Shown in pieces: positions 26,916 through 36,100 of a stretch of DNA of 64,000 nucleotides (positions within the stretch are counted from its first letter, which is position 1; each line of letters begins with the position of its first letter). The DNA comes from JAUVXJ01 sp964577995. Its GTDB lineage: Bacteria > Chloroflexota > Anaerolineae > UBA7937 > B3-Chlor. The notes under the pieces were generated by a model that was given only the letters and a program-made list of their open reading frames with translations, was not told the DNA's origin and searched no databases. The position numbers and the translations under genes were made by a program. Location: assembly GCA_964577995.1 (NCBI GenBank), contig CAZOBP010000002.1:1-64000 (forward strand), given 5' to 3'.

Positions 26916-28117
26916 ATGACTCAGAGCAAGGTTCTCATAGTTGATGATGATAGGCTGACCCTGACCATAGTGGCAGATACGCTGCGAGAGGCTGGGTTGG
27001 TGGTGGAAACCGCGCAGAACGGTCAAGAAGCACTGCACAAGCTAGCGGATTCAACCCTGACCTGATCGTCCTGGACGTGGTCATGCCCGACTTGGACGGC
27101 TACGAGGTCGCTCGTCGGTTGCGACAGGATCCCGCTTGGGCGCTGATTCCCATCATCATGCTCACCACCAAGGGTGGTATCGCCGACAAGGTGACTGCTT
27201 TCCAGGCAGGGGCAGACGATTACCTGACCAAGCCTTTCGATCCGGTCGAACTCGAGGTGAGGGTCAAGGCGCATCTGGCAAGGACCCGAGCAGCGCTGGG
27301 TGTACAGCGCACCAAGCCCAGAGGCAAGGTCATCACGCTATTCAGCCTGCGAGGCGGAGCGGGCGTGACGTCCCTGGCGGTCAATCTCGCCGCAGCACTA
27401 GCTCAATTGTGGCAGGTGGAGGTACCTCTGCTCGATCTGGCTCTGGAATCCGGTCATGCAGCCCTGATGCTTGACGTGAGGCCCAAATACACGCTGGCAG
27501 AACTGGCGCGGAAGTCGCTGGCCGATGTCGAGTTTGGCCTCTTGGCTGGCTATCTGGCGGACCACGAGTCCGGAGTGAGAGTCCTGGCGGCGCCCAGAAG
27601 TGCGGAAGAGGCTGGCCTGGTGACGCCATCCCTGGTGGACAAGATCCTTTCCCTACTCAGGGAGCGGTTCGAGTACCTGGTCATAGATACTCCGTCGGCC
27701 TTCACCGAAGTCACTCTGGCGACGCTCGATGCTTCCGATCTGATCATCCTGGTGGTCACGCCGGAGATCGCGGGAGTGAAGGTGATGGTGAACACACTAG
27801 ATATCTTCGCGTCACTGGGCTACCCCGAGGAGCGGCTACTGGCGGTCGTCAACCACAACCTGCCAAAGGGAGCACTACCCACGGAGAACATTCAGGCTTC
27901 TCTGCGTATACCAGTGATGGACGGTGTGCCGTATGACAGCGGGGCGTTCGTGCAAGGCATTAACAAAGGTGTGCCCTTCGTGTTGAGCGGGACTTCGAGC
28001 GACGCAGCCAGGGTGGTAGCGCGCCTGGCGTACCAAGTGAGCAAGCCGGAGATGCAGCAGAGCAGGCCCGAATCGCCCTCACCTTTGCTGCAGAGCGTCC
28101 GGCGGACTCTGAAGTGA
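26916..28117 (+). pseudogene. CpaE/TadZ-like protein (receiver + ParA-type ATPase), frameshifted
   Basis: Two overlapping frames together encode a receiver domain and a MinD/ParA-like domain, the layout of CpaE/TadZ, the polar localisation factor of Tad/Flp pili. Frame 1 starts at ATG 26916 (VLIVDDD) and stops at 27063-27065; from about 27050 the receiver continues in another frame (NPDLIVLDVVMPDLDGYE). One missing base, most likely a T in the GGATTC run at 27047-27052, restores one protein of about 400 residues. The ATPase part has SLRGGAGVTSLA where ParA has KGGVGKTT, so the Walker A Lys is Val, an atypical site as known in TadZ. The gene may be dead or the sequence may be in error. Confidence 0.82.
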
Positions 28118-28127
28118 GGCAAGAAGG

Positions 28128-29354
28128 ATGAACTGTCCAGAATGCGGGGAAGAACTTGTGGGCAATGAGGCGGTATGTCCTCATTGTCTGACCCGATTGG
28201 CTGTCCTGGAGCAGCAAGGGGAAGCCAACTCGGTTGTGTCGGAAAGTCCCGTGGGTCCGGTGCTGCTGCGACCGCTGGGCAAGCGGTTCTCCGCACCTTC
28301 TGTCCCAAAGCGCAGGTTGGTGATAGGTGCACTGATACCAGTCGCCCTGATCGTGGTTGCCTCGCTGTGGGTGACCAGAGCGCAGCGCGACGCGGCGTAC
28401 TACTTCAATGAGGCCGAGAGGCTCTATGAGGGACGGCAATACGAATCTGCGCTTGTATCCTATCGCAGGGTGACGGACTTGGAGCCTGAACTTGGTGTGG
28501 TCTACGCTCGAATGGGATGGTGCTACTACCACCTGGCGCGCGACGAGGAGTCGGTTCCGCAGTTCCGGAGGGCCATCGAGCTCGAGCCAGAATTGGCGGA
28601 AGCGCACGCGGGCTTGGGTCAGGCCTACTACTACCTGAGGGAGTATCCAGAGGCGGAGAGTGCTCTACGGGGGGCCATCGAACTGGACAATCGAAGGGCG
28701 GAAAGCTATGGCTATCTCGGCTCTGCTCTCTTCTGGCAGGACAGGTATGAAGAGGCGATACAGCCGTTGACGGAGGCTACTCGCCTCGATCCATTCGATG
28801 CTGACTCTCATGAGTTCCTTGGGCGCTCCTACTTCCTGCTGGGCAGGTACAACGACGCACTGAGCCCTCTGAGCACGGCCATTGGACTCGATGCTGATGA
28901 CGTTGACGTGACGCGAGCTCTGGCACAAACCTACTACGAGTTGGGACGGTACGAGCAGGCCGGCCCCTACTTCTTGGATTTGCTAGCCTACGAACCAGAC
29001 GACCCAGAGCTCTATCTACTGCTAGGTCGCTCCTTGTACGAGGATGGAGACTATGGTCAGGCCATCGCCCAGTTGAACGTAGCTCTGGACAAACTGAGCG
29101 TGGGCCTCGTGGCGCCAGCAAGCTACCGTTATCTGGGCTGGTCCTATTATGAACTCGAGCGGTACCAAGAGGCGATCTATCTCTTTGAGCGGTCGCTGAT
29201 CTTCGAAGCGGAACAGGCGGACACCTACAGTGGCCTCGGCTGGTGCTATCAACGTCTGGACAGATGCGAGGAGGCAGTGCCCATGTTCGAGCGGGCACTG
29301 GAGCTGGATCACACCCTACAGACAGCTAGAGGAGGTCTCGATGCGTGCCGGTAG
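28128..29354 (+). CDS. Membrane-anchored zinc-ribbon / TPR protein
   Basis: A 408-residue protein with an N-terminal zinc ribbon (CPECG and CPHC, residues 3-20), a membrane helix at about 65-83 (LVIGALIPVALIVVASLW), and about nine tetratricopeptide repeats from residue 88 to the end, each near 34 residues with Tyr-rich helices such as AHAGLGQAYYYLREY. With the ribbon in the cytoplasm, the TPR part would face outside. Its ATG at 28128 follows AAGAAGG, 10 bases after the CpaE-like gene, and its end overlaps the first pilin gene. TPR proteins of this kind (TadD-like) often help Tad pilus assembly. Confidence 0.88.
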   Translation: MNCPECGEELVGNEAVCPHCLTRLAVLEQQGEANSVVSESPVGPVLLRPLGKRFSAPSVPKRRLVIGALIPVALIVVASLWVTRAQRDAAYYFNEAERLYEGRQYESALVSYRRVTDLEPELGVVYARMGWCYYHLARDEESVPQFRRAIELEPELAEAHAGLGQAYYYLREYPEAESALRGAIELDNRRAESYGYLGSALFWQDRYEEAIQPLTEATRLDPFDADSHEFLGRSYFLLGRYNDALSPLSTAIGLDADDVDVTRALAQTYYELGRYEQAGPYFLDLLAYEPDDPELYLLLGRSLYEDGDYGQAIAQLNVALDKLSVGLVAPASYRYLGWSYYELERYQEAIYLFERSLIFEAEQADTYSGLGWCYQRLDRCEEAVPMFERALELDHTLQTARGGLDACR

Positions 29355-30006
29355 GTTGTACTCAGTTGGTGCGTCAGGAAGTGAGGCGGAAACGGGGCAG
29401 GGCCTGGTCGAGTACGCGCTGATCGTGGCCCTGGTGGCCCTAGTCGTCAGCGCTGTGCTGATTGCCCTGGGACCAGCGATTGGCGACGCCTTCAGAGCTG
29501 TCCAGGACAGGATGCGCGAGCTTGGTGCCGGTGCAGCGACTCCCGTCGCCACCAGCGAGCCAGGTGTTACAGTTACCCCAGGTCCTGCTGAGGTCGTCAT
29601 CGACCCCTCCTGTTCCTGCTTTGACTGCAAGGGTTCATCGAAGGGAAAGCCCTCTGAACGCACCCCCGAGGAGGAGCATATATGCTTCACCAACCGAGAA
29701 GCATACGCGGTGGACATGACAGGGTGGACGGTGACGGATGCGGTGAATCACCGCTACACCTTCCCGCGTTTCCACCTCCAGGCGGGGGCGAGTGTCAAGC
29801 TGTATAGTGACAGGGGCGCCGATACGGAGACCGATCTCTACTGGGGAACGGAAGGCAACATCTGGAACGACAAGGGCGACACTGCATACCTACGTAATGC
29901 AACCGGCGTCCTGGTTGACGAGTACTCGTATGGACGCATGGTACCTCCAGCTGCGACGTTGGTGCCTGATCCGAGCCCGCCGCCGGTGAGTCCTGTGCTG
30001 CCCTAG
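29341..30006 (+). CDS. Flp-type pilin fused to a lamin-tail-like domain
   Basis: A 221-residue secreted protein. The N-terminal segment has the Flp prepilin site, ETG then QGLVEY, with cleavage expected between Gly19 and Gln20 and Glu/Tyr at mature positions 5 and 6, followed by a hydrophobic helix (ALIVALVALVVSAVLIAL). After a PVATSEPGVTVTPGPA linker comes a domain of about 140 residues with Cys-rich SCSCFDCKG and the lamin-tail pattern AYAVDMTGWTVTD, YTFP, and ATGVLVDEYSY. Normal Flp pilins are only 50-70 residues, so this looks like a pilin carrying a displayed domain. The ATG at 29341 follows GAGGAGGT and lies inside the TPR gene end. Confidence 0.82.
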   Translation: MRAGRLYSVGASGSEAETGQGLVEYALIVALVALVVSAVLIALGPAIGDAFRAVQDRMRELGAGAATPVATSEPGVTVTPGPAEVVIDPSCSCFDCKGSSKGKPSERTPEEEHICFTNREAYAVDMTGWTVTDAVNHRYTFPRFHLQAGASVKLYSDRGADTETDLYWGTEGNIWNDKGDTAYLRNATGVLVDEYSYGRMVPPAATLVPDPSPPPVSPVLP

Positions 30007-30182
30007 CTAGGGGTGATGGTGGTCAAAAGGTGCACGCTGAAGAAGACTGTGGCAATCTATTGGCGGTTGTGCAGGAAAGCGGGGGGCAGGCAGCCCGACC
30101 GCGCTTGGATACCGTGACAAACTCGATCTCCGTGCGTAGAGAAGTGGCAATTCCGGAAGCAGGCGCCCTTGAATCGGCCGGC

Positions 30183-30956
30183 ATGCGCGCTGCCCGGGTG
30201 GCAGATTGCACCGGTGGCATGGAGACCGGTCAGTCATTGGTCGAGTATTGCCTGTTATTGCTTCTGGTAGCGATCATCGTGCTGGGGGGCGTGTGGCTGG
30301 TAGGAATGCGGGTGTCGAGAGCGTACGGGAGAGTGACCACGAACATCGGCGAGTCCGAGGAGGTGCCCACGCCCGTGCCCACAGCCACGCCCGAGGAGGG
30401 TAGTTCATCCTGGCAGGAGTGGCAAGAAGCGGCTGGCAGCGGGTGGCGTGCGGAGACGACGCGGTACTGTGTGGATCAGCAGGGTGAGCACAGATCGTTC
30501 TACGGCGCTGAGAACTGGACGGACTACATCATTCGAGTGAAGGCCAATCTCTATCAAGGGGAGGGCTATGGCGTGTTCTTCAGGGCCGTCGATGTGAGTC
30601 ACGTCAGCGGCTATGTGTTCCAGTATGAGCCTACCTGTAGGTATCTGGGCCGAGAAGGATGTTTCAGTCTCCGAAAGGTTGTCGGCGGCCGTGTTGAGTA
30701 CCCGTTCGCCCGAAGCAGCGTGCCGTCTGACTACGAATGGTACAACGCTCCAAGAGACATCGAAGTGCAAGTGGAGGGTAGCTCTTTCAGAGCCTTCATC
30801 GACGGCGAGGAGGTATTGATGGGGACGGATGGTGAGTACACCCACGGTCAGGTGGGTCTACGCACCTGGGACGCATCGGAAGTCTGCTTCTGGGAGTTCA
30901 CGATCACTTTCCTCGAGCAGCCGGATCGGGATCGTGACGATCGGGATGGACAGTAG
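30183..30956 (+). CDS. Flp-type pilin fused to a lectin-like beta-sandwich domain
   Basis: A 257-residue protein with the same head as the previous pilin: ETG then QSLVEY (cleavage after Gly16) and a hydrophobic helix LLLLLVAIIVLGGVWLV. A PTPVPTATPEE linker leads to a C-terminal domain of about 180 residues with GEGYGVFFRAVD, SGYVFQYEP, ASEVCFWEFTITF, resembling concanavalin-like/DUF1080 domains. I chose ATG 30183 because MRAARVADC aligns with MRAGRLYSV of the first pilin; the frame opens at GTG 30030, and neither start has a strong ribosome site. A surface adhesin or glycan-binding tip role is inference. Confidence 0.75.
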   Translation: MRAARVADCTGGMETGQSLVEYCLLLLLVAIIVLGGVWLVGMRVSRAYGRVTTNIGESEEVPTPVPTATPEEGSSSWQEWQEAAGSGWRAETTRYCVDQQGEHRSFYGAENWTDYIIRVKANLYQGEGYGVFFRAVDVSHVSGYVFQYEPTCRYLGREGCFSLRKVVGGRVEYPFARSSVPSDYEWYNAPRDIEVQVEGSSFRAFIDGEEVLMGTDGEYTHGQVGLRTWDASEVCFWEFTITFLEQPDRDRDDRDGQ

Positions 30957-31051
30957 AAGGGAGGAGACCCGGTCAACTGATCGCGCATTGATGGAGGGCA
31001 GTGCTTGAGCGGCGTATGTATGGGTGCAGGGTGATCACTCTGCGAGAATGA

Positions 31052-31441
31052 ATGGCTGGTGATGAGATGGACGTAGCGAAATACAAGGACTTGTATCTCA
31101 CCGAGGCTTACGCACAGGTCGCTGTGATGGAAGAGGGGGTTGCGGCGCTTGGGGACTCTCCGGCAGACTCTGAACTCCTGTCGAGCATCAGTCGCGCTGC
31201 CCACACGTTGAAGGGTATGTCTGCGACGATGGGGTATGAGAAACTGGCTCGGCTAGCCGGCGGAGTGGAGAGACTGATGGACTCGAACACACTCCGGAGC
31301 GTAGCCGGTACGTCTGAGCTCGGTGATCTGCTGACTGACTGCATCGAAACACTTCGCCTACTCTTAGGGCAGGTTGTCGACGGGAGCGCCTGCGAAGTCG
31401 AGTTGGACGCCTTACTGCGGCGGATGGAGCTTCTTGCCTAG
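31052..31441 (+). CDS. HPt (histidine phosphotransfer) domain protein
   Basis: A 129-residue helical protein made of one CheA-P1/HPt domain. The phosphorylatable His is in SRAAHTLKGMSATMGY, with the usual Gly and Met around it. It has no kinase domain, so it would relay phosphate between a hybrid kinase and the receivers encoded next to it. The start may be ATG 31052 or ATG 31067. It leads a close-packed signalling group (HPt, two receivers, diguanylate cyclase, kinase). Confidence 0.85.
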   Translation: MAGDEMDVAKYKDLYLTEAYAQVAVMEEGVAALGDSPADSELLSSISRAAHTLKGMSATMGYEKLARLAGGVERLMDSNTLRSVAGTSELGDLLTDCIETLRLLLGQVVDGSACEVELDALLRRMELLA

Positions 31442-31499
31442 CAAGAACGACTATGCTGATCTGCTTCGAGTCACCAGTCGAACAGGAGGGAGGGGGAGC

Positions 31500-31880
31500 G
31501 TGGTAAGAATACTGTTGGTCGAGGACGAGGCAAGCCTTCGGCGCTTGATCGAGTATGCACTTCAAACCAGGGGGTATGAAGTGGTCGTGGCTGCCGACGG
31601 GCGCCAGGGACTGGACAAGGCACGATCTGAATCGCCGGATCTCATTCTCCTCGACATGGTCATGCCGGAAATGGGCGGAATGGAGGTCCTCAGCGCGTTG
31701 AAGAAGGATGCGCGTTTGAAGGACATTCCGGTGCTGATTGTGACTGCCAGTGCGCAGAAAGGGGATGCGGAGAAGGCCATGGGTATGGGCGCGGCAGGCT
31801 ATCTGACCAAGCCTTTCCACGTGCCCACTCTGTACGACAGAGTTGAAGAACTCCTGTCCGGTGTAGCCGAGAAAGGTTAG
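31500..31880 (+). CDS. CheY-like single-domain response regulator
   Basis: A 126-residue receiver without an output domain. It has the acidic pair LLVEDEA, the acceptor Asp in DLILLDMVMPEMGG, Thr in LIVTASA and Lys in YLTKPF. The start is GTG 31500 after GGAGGGAGGGGGAG, 58 bases after the HPt gene. It probably takes phosphate from the neighbouring HPt or the kinase at 33123. Confidence 0.9.
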   Translation: MVRILLVEDEASLRRLIEYALQTRGYEVVVAADGRQGLDKARSESPDLILLDMVMPEMGGMEVLSALKKDARLKDIPVLIVTASAQKGDAEKAMGMGAAGYLTKPFHVPTLYDRVEELLSGVAEKG

Positions 31881-31895
31881 AGGGGATGAGAGTAG

Positions 31896-32291
31896 ATGGG
31901 CAGAATCCTTGTGGTGGATGATTCTCCATTCATGGTGCGCCTCGTAACGTACATGCTGGAGTCCGCAGGCCATGAGACGGCGAGCGCTGAGAACGGGAAA
32001 GTCGCGCTTGGCCTTATGGCCGAGGAGGTCCCGGACCTGGTGTTCCTTGACAGCATGATGCCCGAGATGGACGGTTTGGAGACGCTGCGCGCAATCAGAG
32101 CGAACCCCAACACCATGGACGTGCCGGTCCTCATGCTGACGGCCAAGGCCCAGGACGACGACTACCTGGCTGCCAGGGAGGCGGGCGCCAATGGGTACCT
32201 GACCAAGCCGTTCAACCGGGCTGACGTGTTGGACAGCGTGGCTCGGTGCCTGGGTCCCGGATCTGAAGGAGCGGACGAGGAAGATGAGTGA
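31896..32291 (+). CDS. CheY-like single-domain response regulator
   Basis: A 131-residue receiver with VVDDSPF, the acceptor Asp in DLVFLDSMMPEMDG, Thr in LMLTAKA and Lys in YLTKPFN, and a short acidic tail. It starts 15 bases after the previous receiver and overlaps the start of the diguanylate cyclase gene by 8 bases, so the set is translated as one unit. Confidence 0.9.
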   Translation: MGRILVVDDSPFMVRLVTYMLESAGHETASAENGKVALGLMAEEVPDLVFLDSMMPEMDGLETLRAIRANPNTMDVPVLMLTAKAQDDDYLAAREAGANGYLTKPFNRADVLDSVARCLGPGSEGADEEDE

Positions 32292-33117
32292 GAGTCCCGG
32301 TGCCAGAGAGGAAGTAGTCCGGCTGAAGTGGTACGTCGTGGCTGCCACCGTCGCTCTCATTACCCTCTTGGAGGTGTTCTATCTGACGGTGGTGGAAGTG
32401 CCACCGGTGGAGTGTCTGATCCAGTGGATAGTGGTTACGGGTTTGGCCCTGGCACTCATCCACTTCACGTTCACGATGGCGCTCAGGGAGCATGACCGCG
32501 TCGAACAACAGGCGCGGCAACTAGCAAGGCCGCTTGCGGAGGGCGAGAAAGACCGGGATGCCATCAGACGCCTGGCGTATCACGACGAACTGACCGGTTT
32601 GCCCAACCGTGCGCTGTTCTAAGATCGACTGGAGGTGGCGACATCTCGTGCGCGACGCAACGGTTCCAAGCTTGTGGTGATGTTGATGGACTTGGATCGG
32701 TTCAAGGAGATCAACGACACACTTGGGCATGCGGCGGGGGATCGCTTGCTACAGAGGGTTGGGGAGCGGCTGACGGCCACTGTGCGGAAGAGCGATACCG
32801 TATGTCGGATGGGTGGCGATGAGTTCCTCTTGCTCTTCCCTGACCCGGACCGCTCGGAGGAGGCGGACGTAATCGCCGATAAGGTTCTGACAGCGATCAG
32901 GGACCCTATTGGTGTGGGTGATCTGCAACTACAGATCACCACCAGCCTTGGCGCAGCGCTGTACCCAGATCATGGCATAGATTGTGATACTCTCATTAGC
33001 AGCGCTGACATCGCCATGTACCATGTCAAGGATAATGGGCGAGACGGCTATCAGTGGCATGCTCCAACGCAGAAGAGGGGGCAGCTTCCTGGTCCGGATC
33101 TCGCGGCCGGGAGGTGA
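32284..33117 (+). pseudogene. Membrane diguanylate cyclase (GGDEF), interrupted by an in-frame TAA
   Basis: The frame encodes two membrane helices (about residues 17-38 and 44-66), a short coiled linker and a GGDEF domain, but codon 113 (32620-32622) is TAA, in LPNRALF(stop)DRLE, exactly where relatives carry a variable residue (often Tyr, Asn or Leu). Past the stop the domain is complete: LMDLDRFKEIND, MGGDEF, and the product-inhibition I-site RKSD five residues before GGDEF. It would synthesise cyclic di-GMP, the ligand of the riboswitch 6 kb upstream. A single T-A-C/T-to-TAA change explains the stop. The gene overlaps the preceding receiver by 8 bases. Confidence 0.87.
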
Positions 33118-33122
33118 GAGCT

Positions 33123-36100
33123 GTGACAGACGAGCGCATGACCAGGGAGCAGTTGATGGGCGAGGTGCTCGAGCTACGGCACAAAGTCGCCGAACTGGAG
33201 TCATTGGAGCAGGGGGGGAGGAGGGCCGAGGAGGAGGCCCGCAAGGAGCGGGACAAGACCCAGAAATACCTCGACGTCGCAGGGGTGATCTTCGTGGTCA
33301 TCGGCGTAAACGAAGAGGTGGAGCTTGTCAACAAGCAGGGCTGTGAGGTTCTGGGGTACGACGAGCATGAGATCGTCGGCCGGAACTGGTTCGAGACGTT
33401 TCTCCCGGCCCGAGTCAGGGATGACGTGCGGGCGGTTTTCACCTCACTGATGAACGGCGCTCTCGAGCCGGCCGAACGTTATGAGAATCCCATCCTGGCC
33501 AAGGCCGGGGAGGAGCGCACCATCGTCTGGCACAATACTGTTCTCACGGACGAAACAGGTGTCATTGTCGGGGCTATCTCGTCAGGGCAGGACATTACTG
33601 AGCGCAGGCAGGCGGAAAAGGCCTTACGAGAGAGTGAGAGGAGCTTCAGGGCACTGGCCGACAATGCCAGTGATGGTATTCTCATCGGGACGAGTAGTGG
33701 TCTACACATATACGCCAATCGACGGGCAGCAGAGATCACAGGCTACGAAGCGGATGAGTTGGTGGATATGGGGATTCGAGATCTCGTCCATCCCGATGAG
33801 CTGTCGACGGTTCTCGAGACCTACAGGAAGCGATTGGAGGGCCAATCGGCTCCGCGCCACTACGAGACGCGCTTTGTGCGGAACGACGGGACGACGGTGG
33901 CGGTGGAGTTGGCGGGTGCGAAGACCGTCTGGCAGGGACTGCCCGCCGACCTAGTTCTCTTTCGCGACATAGCCGAGCGCAAGCAGGCCGAGACCGAACT
34001 CAGAGATTCCGAGGAGCGACTCAGAACACTGTTCGAGTCCGCGCCCGTGGCCTACTACCTGAATGATCTGCGAGGGACATTCCTCGACGGCAATAGAGCT
34101 GCGGAGCAACTGTTCGGCTACGCACGGGAGGAGTTGGTCGGAAGCAGCCTCCTGGAGCTGAGACTGCTCTCCGCAGACCAGCTTCCTCGCTCCTCTGCTC
34201 TCCTGGCCAGAAGTGCTATGGGTGACGCTACCGGCCCCGATGAGTTCGTGCTGAACCGCAGAGACGGCACGGAGGTCGCCATGGAGATAAGCACATACCC
34301 GGTCAAGTTGAAGGGCGACTCTGTGATCCTCGGTATTGCCAGGGACATCACCCAGAGTAAAGATGCTGAAGAGGCGCTGAGGGAGAACGAACAGCGCTAT
34401 CGCGGGTTGTTCGAGAACTCTCCCATCGCCCTCTGGGAGGAGGATGCCTCGGAAGTCAAGAGATACATAGATGAACTGCGTGCCTCGGGTGTCAAGGACT
34501 ACAGGAGCTACTTTGGCAGTCACCCAGGGGCCGTTCGCGAGTGCACGGGATTGGTCAGAATACTCGACGTGAATCAGGCTACCCTGGACTTGTACGGGGC
34601 AGAGAGTAAGGAGGAACTGCTGGCAGGTCTGGACCAGGTACTCGCCGAAGGCTCGTATGACATCTTCAAGGAGGAAGTGCTTGCCATCGCCGAAGGCAGA
34701 ACCCAATTCGATGCTGAGACGAGAGCGCGAACTCTCTCGGGCGAGGCCCGGGATATTGCCTTGAGATGGACGGTGGCCCCTGGCTGCGAGGAGACCTTCT
34801 CGAGCGTGTTGGTCTCAGACATAGATGTCACTGAGCGCACAAGGGCGGAAAGGGAGATCAGGCATCGCACGAGCCAGTTGACTCTTGTCAACAAAGTGGG
34901 GCAAAGGCTGGCTCCCATCCTGGAGTCTGTCCAGCTCTACACGATGGTGGTCCAGGCTGTCCAGGAGGAGTTCGGCTACCAGATGGTCGGCTTCTTCTTG
35001 GTGAGAGGCGACGAGTTGGTCGTGGAGGCGGCGGCTGGACCCTTTAAGGAATCCATCCCGGTGGGGCACAGTCAGAAGATAGGCGAAGGCACCCTGGGCT
35101 GGGTGGCCGAGCACGGAAAGCCGTTGCTGGTCAACGATGCAAGCGAGGAATCTCGCTTCTTGGAGGTGGAGACACTAGACATCGCAGCCGAGCTGGACGT
35201 GCCCGTGACTGTCGCTGGTCAGACGATAGGCGTGATAGCGGTCGCGAGTGACTCTGCCAACGTCTTTTCCGAGACGGACGTCACGGCCATGGAGGCGATA
35301 GCCGGTCAGGTTGCCCGCGCCATCGAGAACTCCCGGCTGTACGAGCAGGAGCGGCGTCGCGGGATTCAGAGAGAGACGATCGCCGAAGTGGGGCGGGCGA
35401 TCGCCGCTATTCTGGACATGGACACTCTGCTCTCACGGGTTGTGGAACTGGTGGCACAGAACTTCGGATACTATGCAGTGAATGTGTTCGAGGTCGATGC
35501 AGCGTCTGAATACGCTGCCTTCAGAGCCTCAACGGTGGAATCCGAGGGCAGCGGGCGGGAAGGTCTCCGGCTCAGAGTAGGTGAGGAGGGGATTGTGGGA
35601 TGGGTAGCCGGCAGTGGGCAACCGCTGATGGTCGATGACGTCAGTCGCGAGCCCCGTTTCCGATTCGACCCGGCGGTTGCTGACACACGTTCAGAGGTGG
35701 CGGTACCCATCAGGCTTGGAGACAAGGTCGTCGGCGTGTTGGACGTGCTCAGTGATGAGGTAGATGCCTTCGACGAGAGCGTTTTGGGGACCCTGGAAAC
35801 TCTGGCGCACTCACTGGCCGTGGCCATGGAGAACGCCCGCCTGTATGAGGAGGAGAGGAGACGATCTGAGGAACTATCGGCGCTCCTGGATACGGCGCAA
35901 GCCCTGGCCTCGTCGCTGGACTTGGAGGAGGTTTTGGAGATCGTAGCGCGCCAGGTGAAGGCACTGACCCAAGCGGACGGTGGTCGTATCTACTTGTTGG
36001 AGCCCGATGGGCAGACGCTACGGCCCCTTGTGGCGCTGGGGGTGGAGGCGGAAGAGATGATGGCCTTCTCCTTTGGCATTGGGCAGGGCATTACTGGCCA

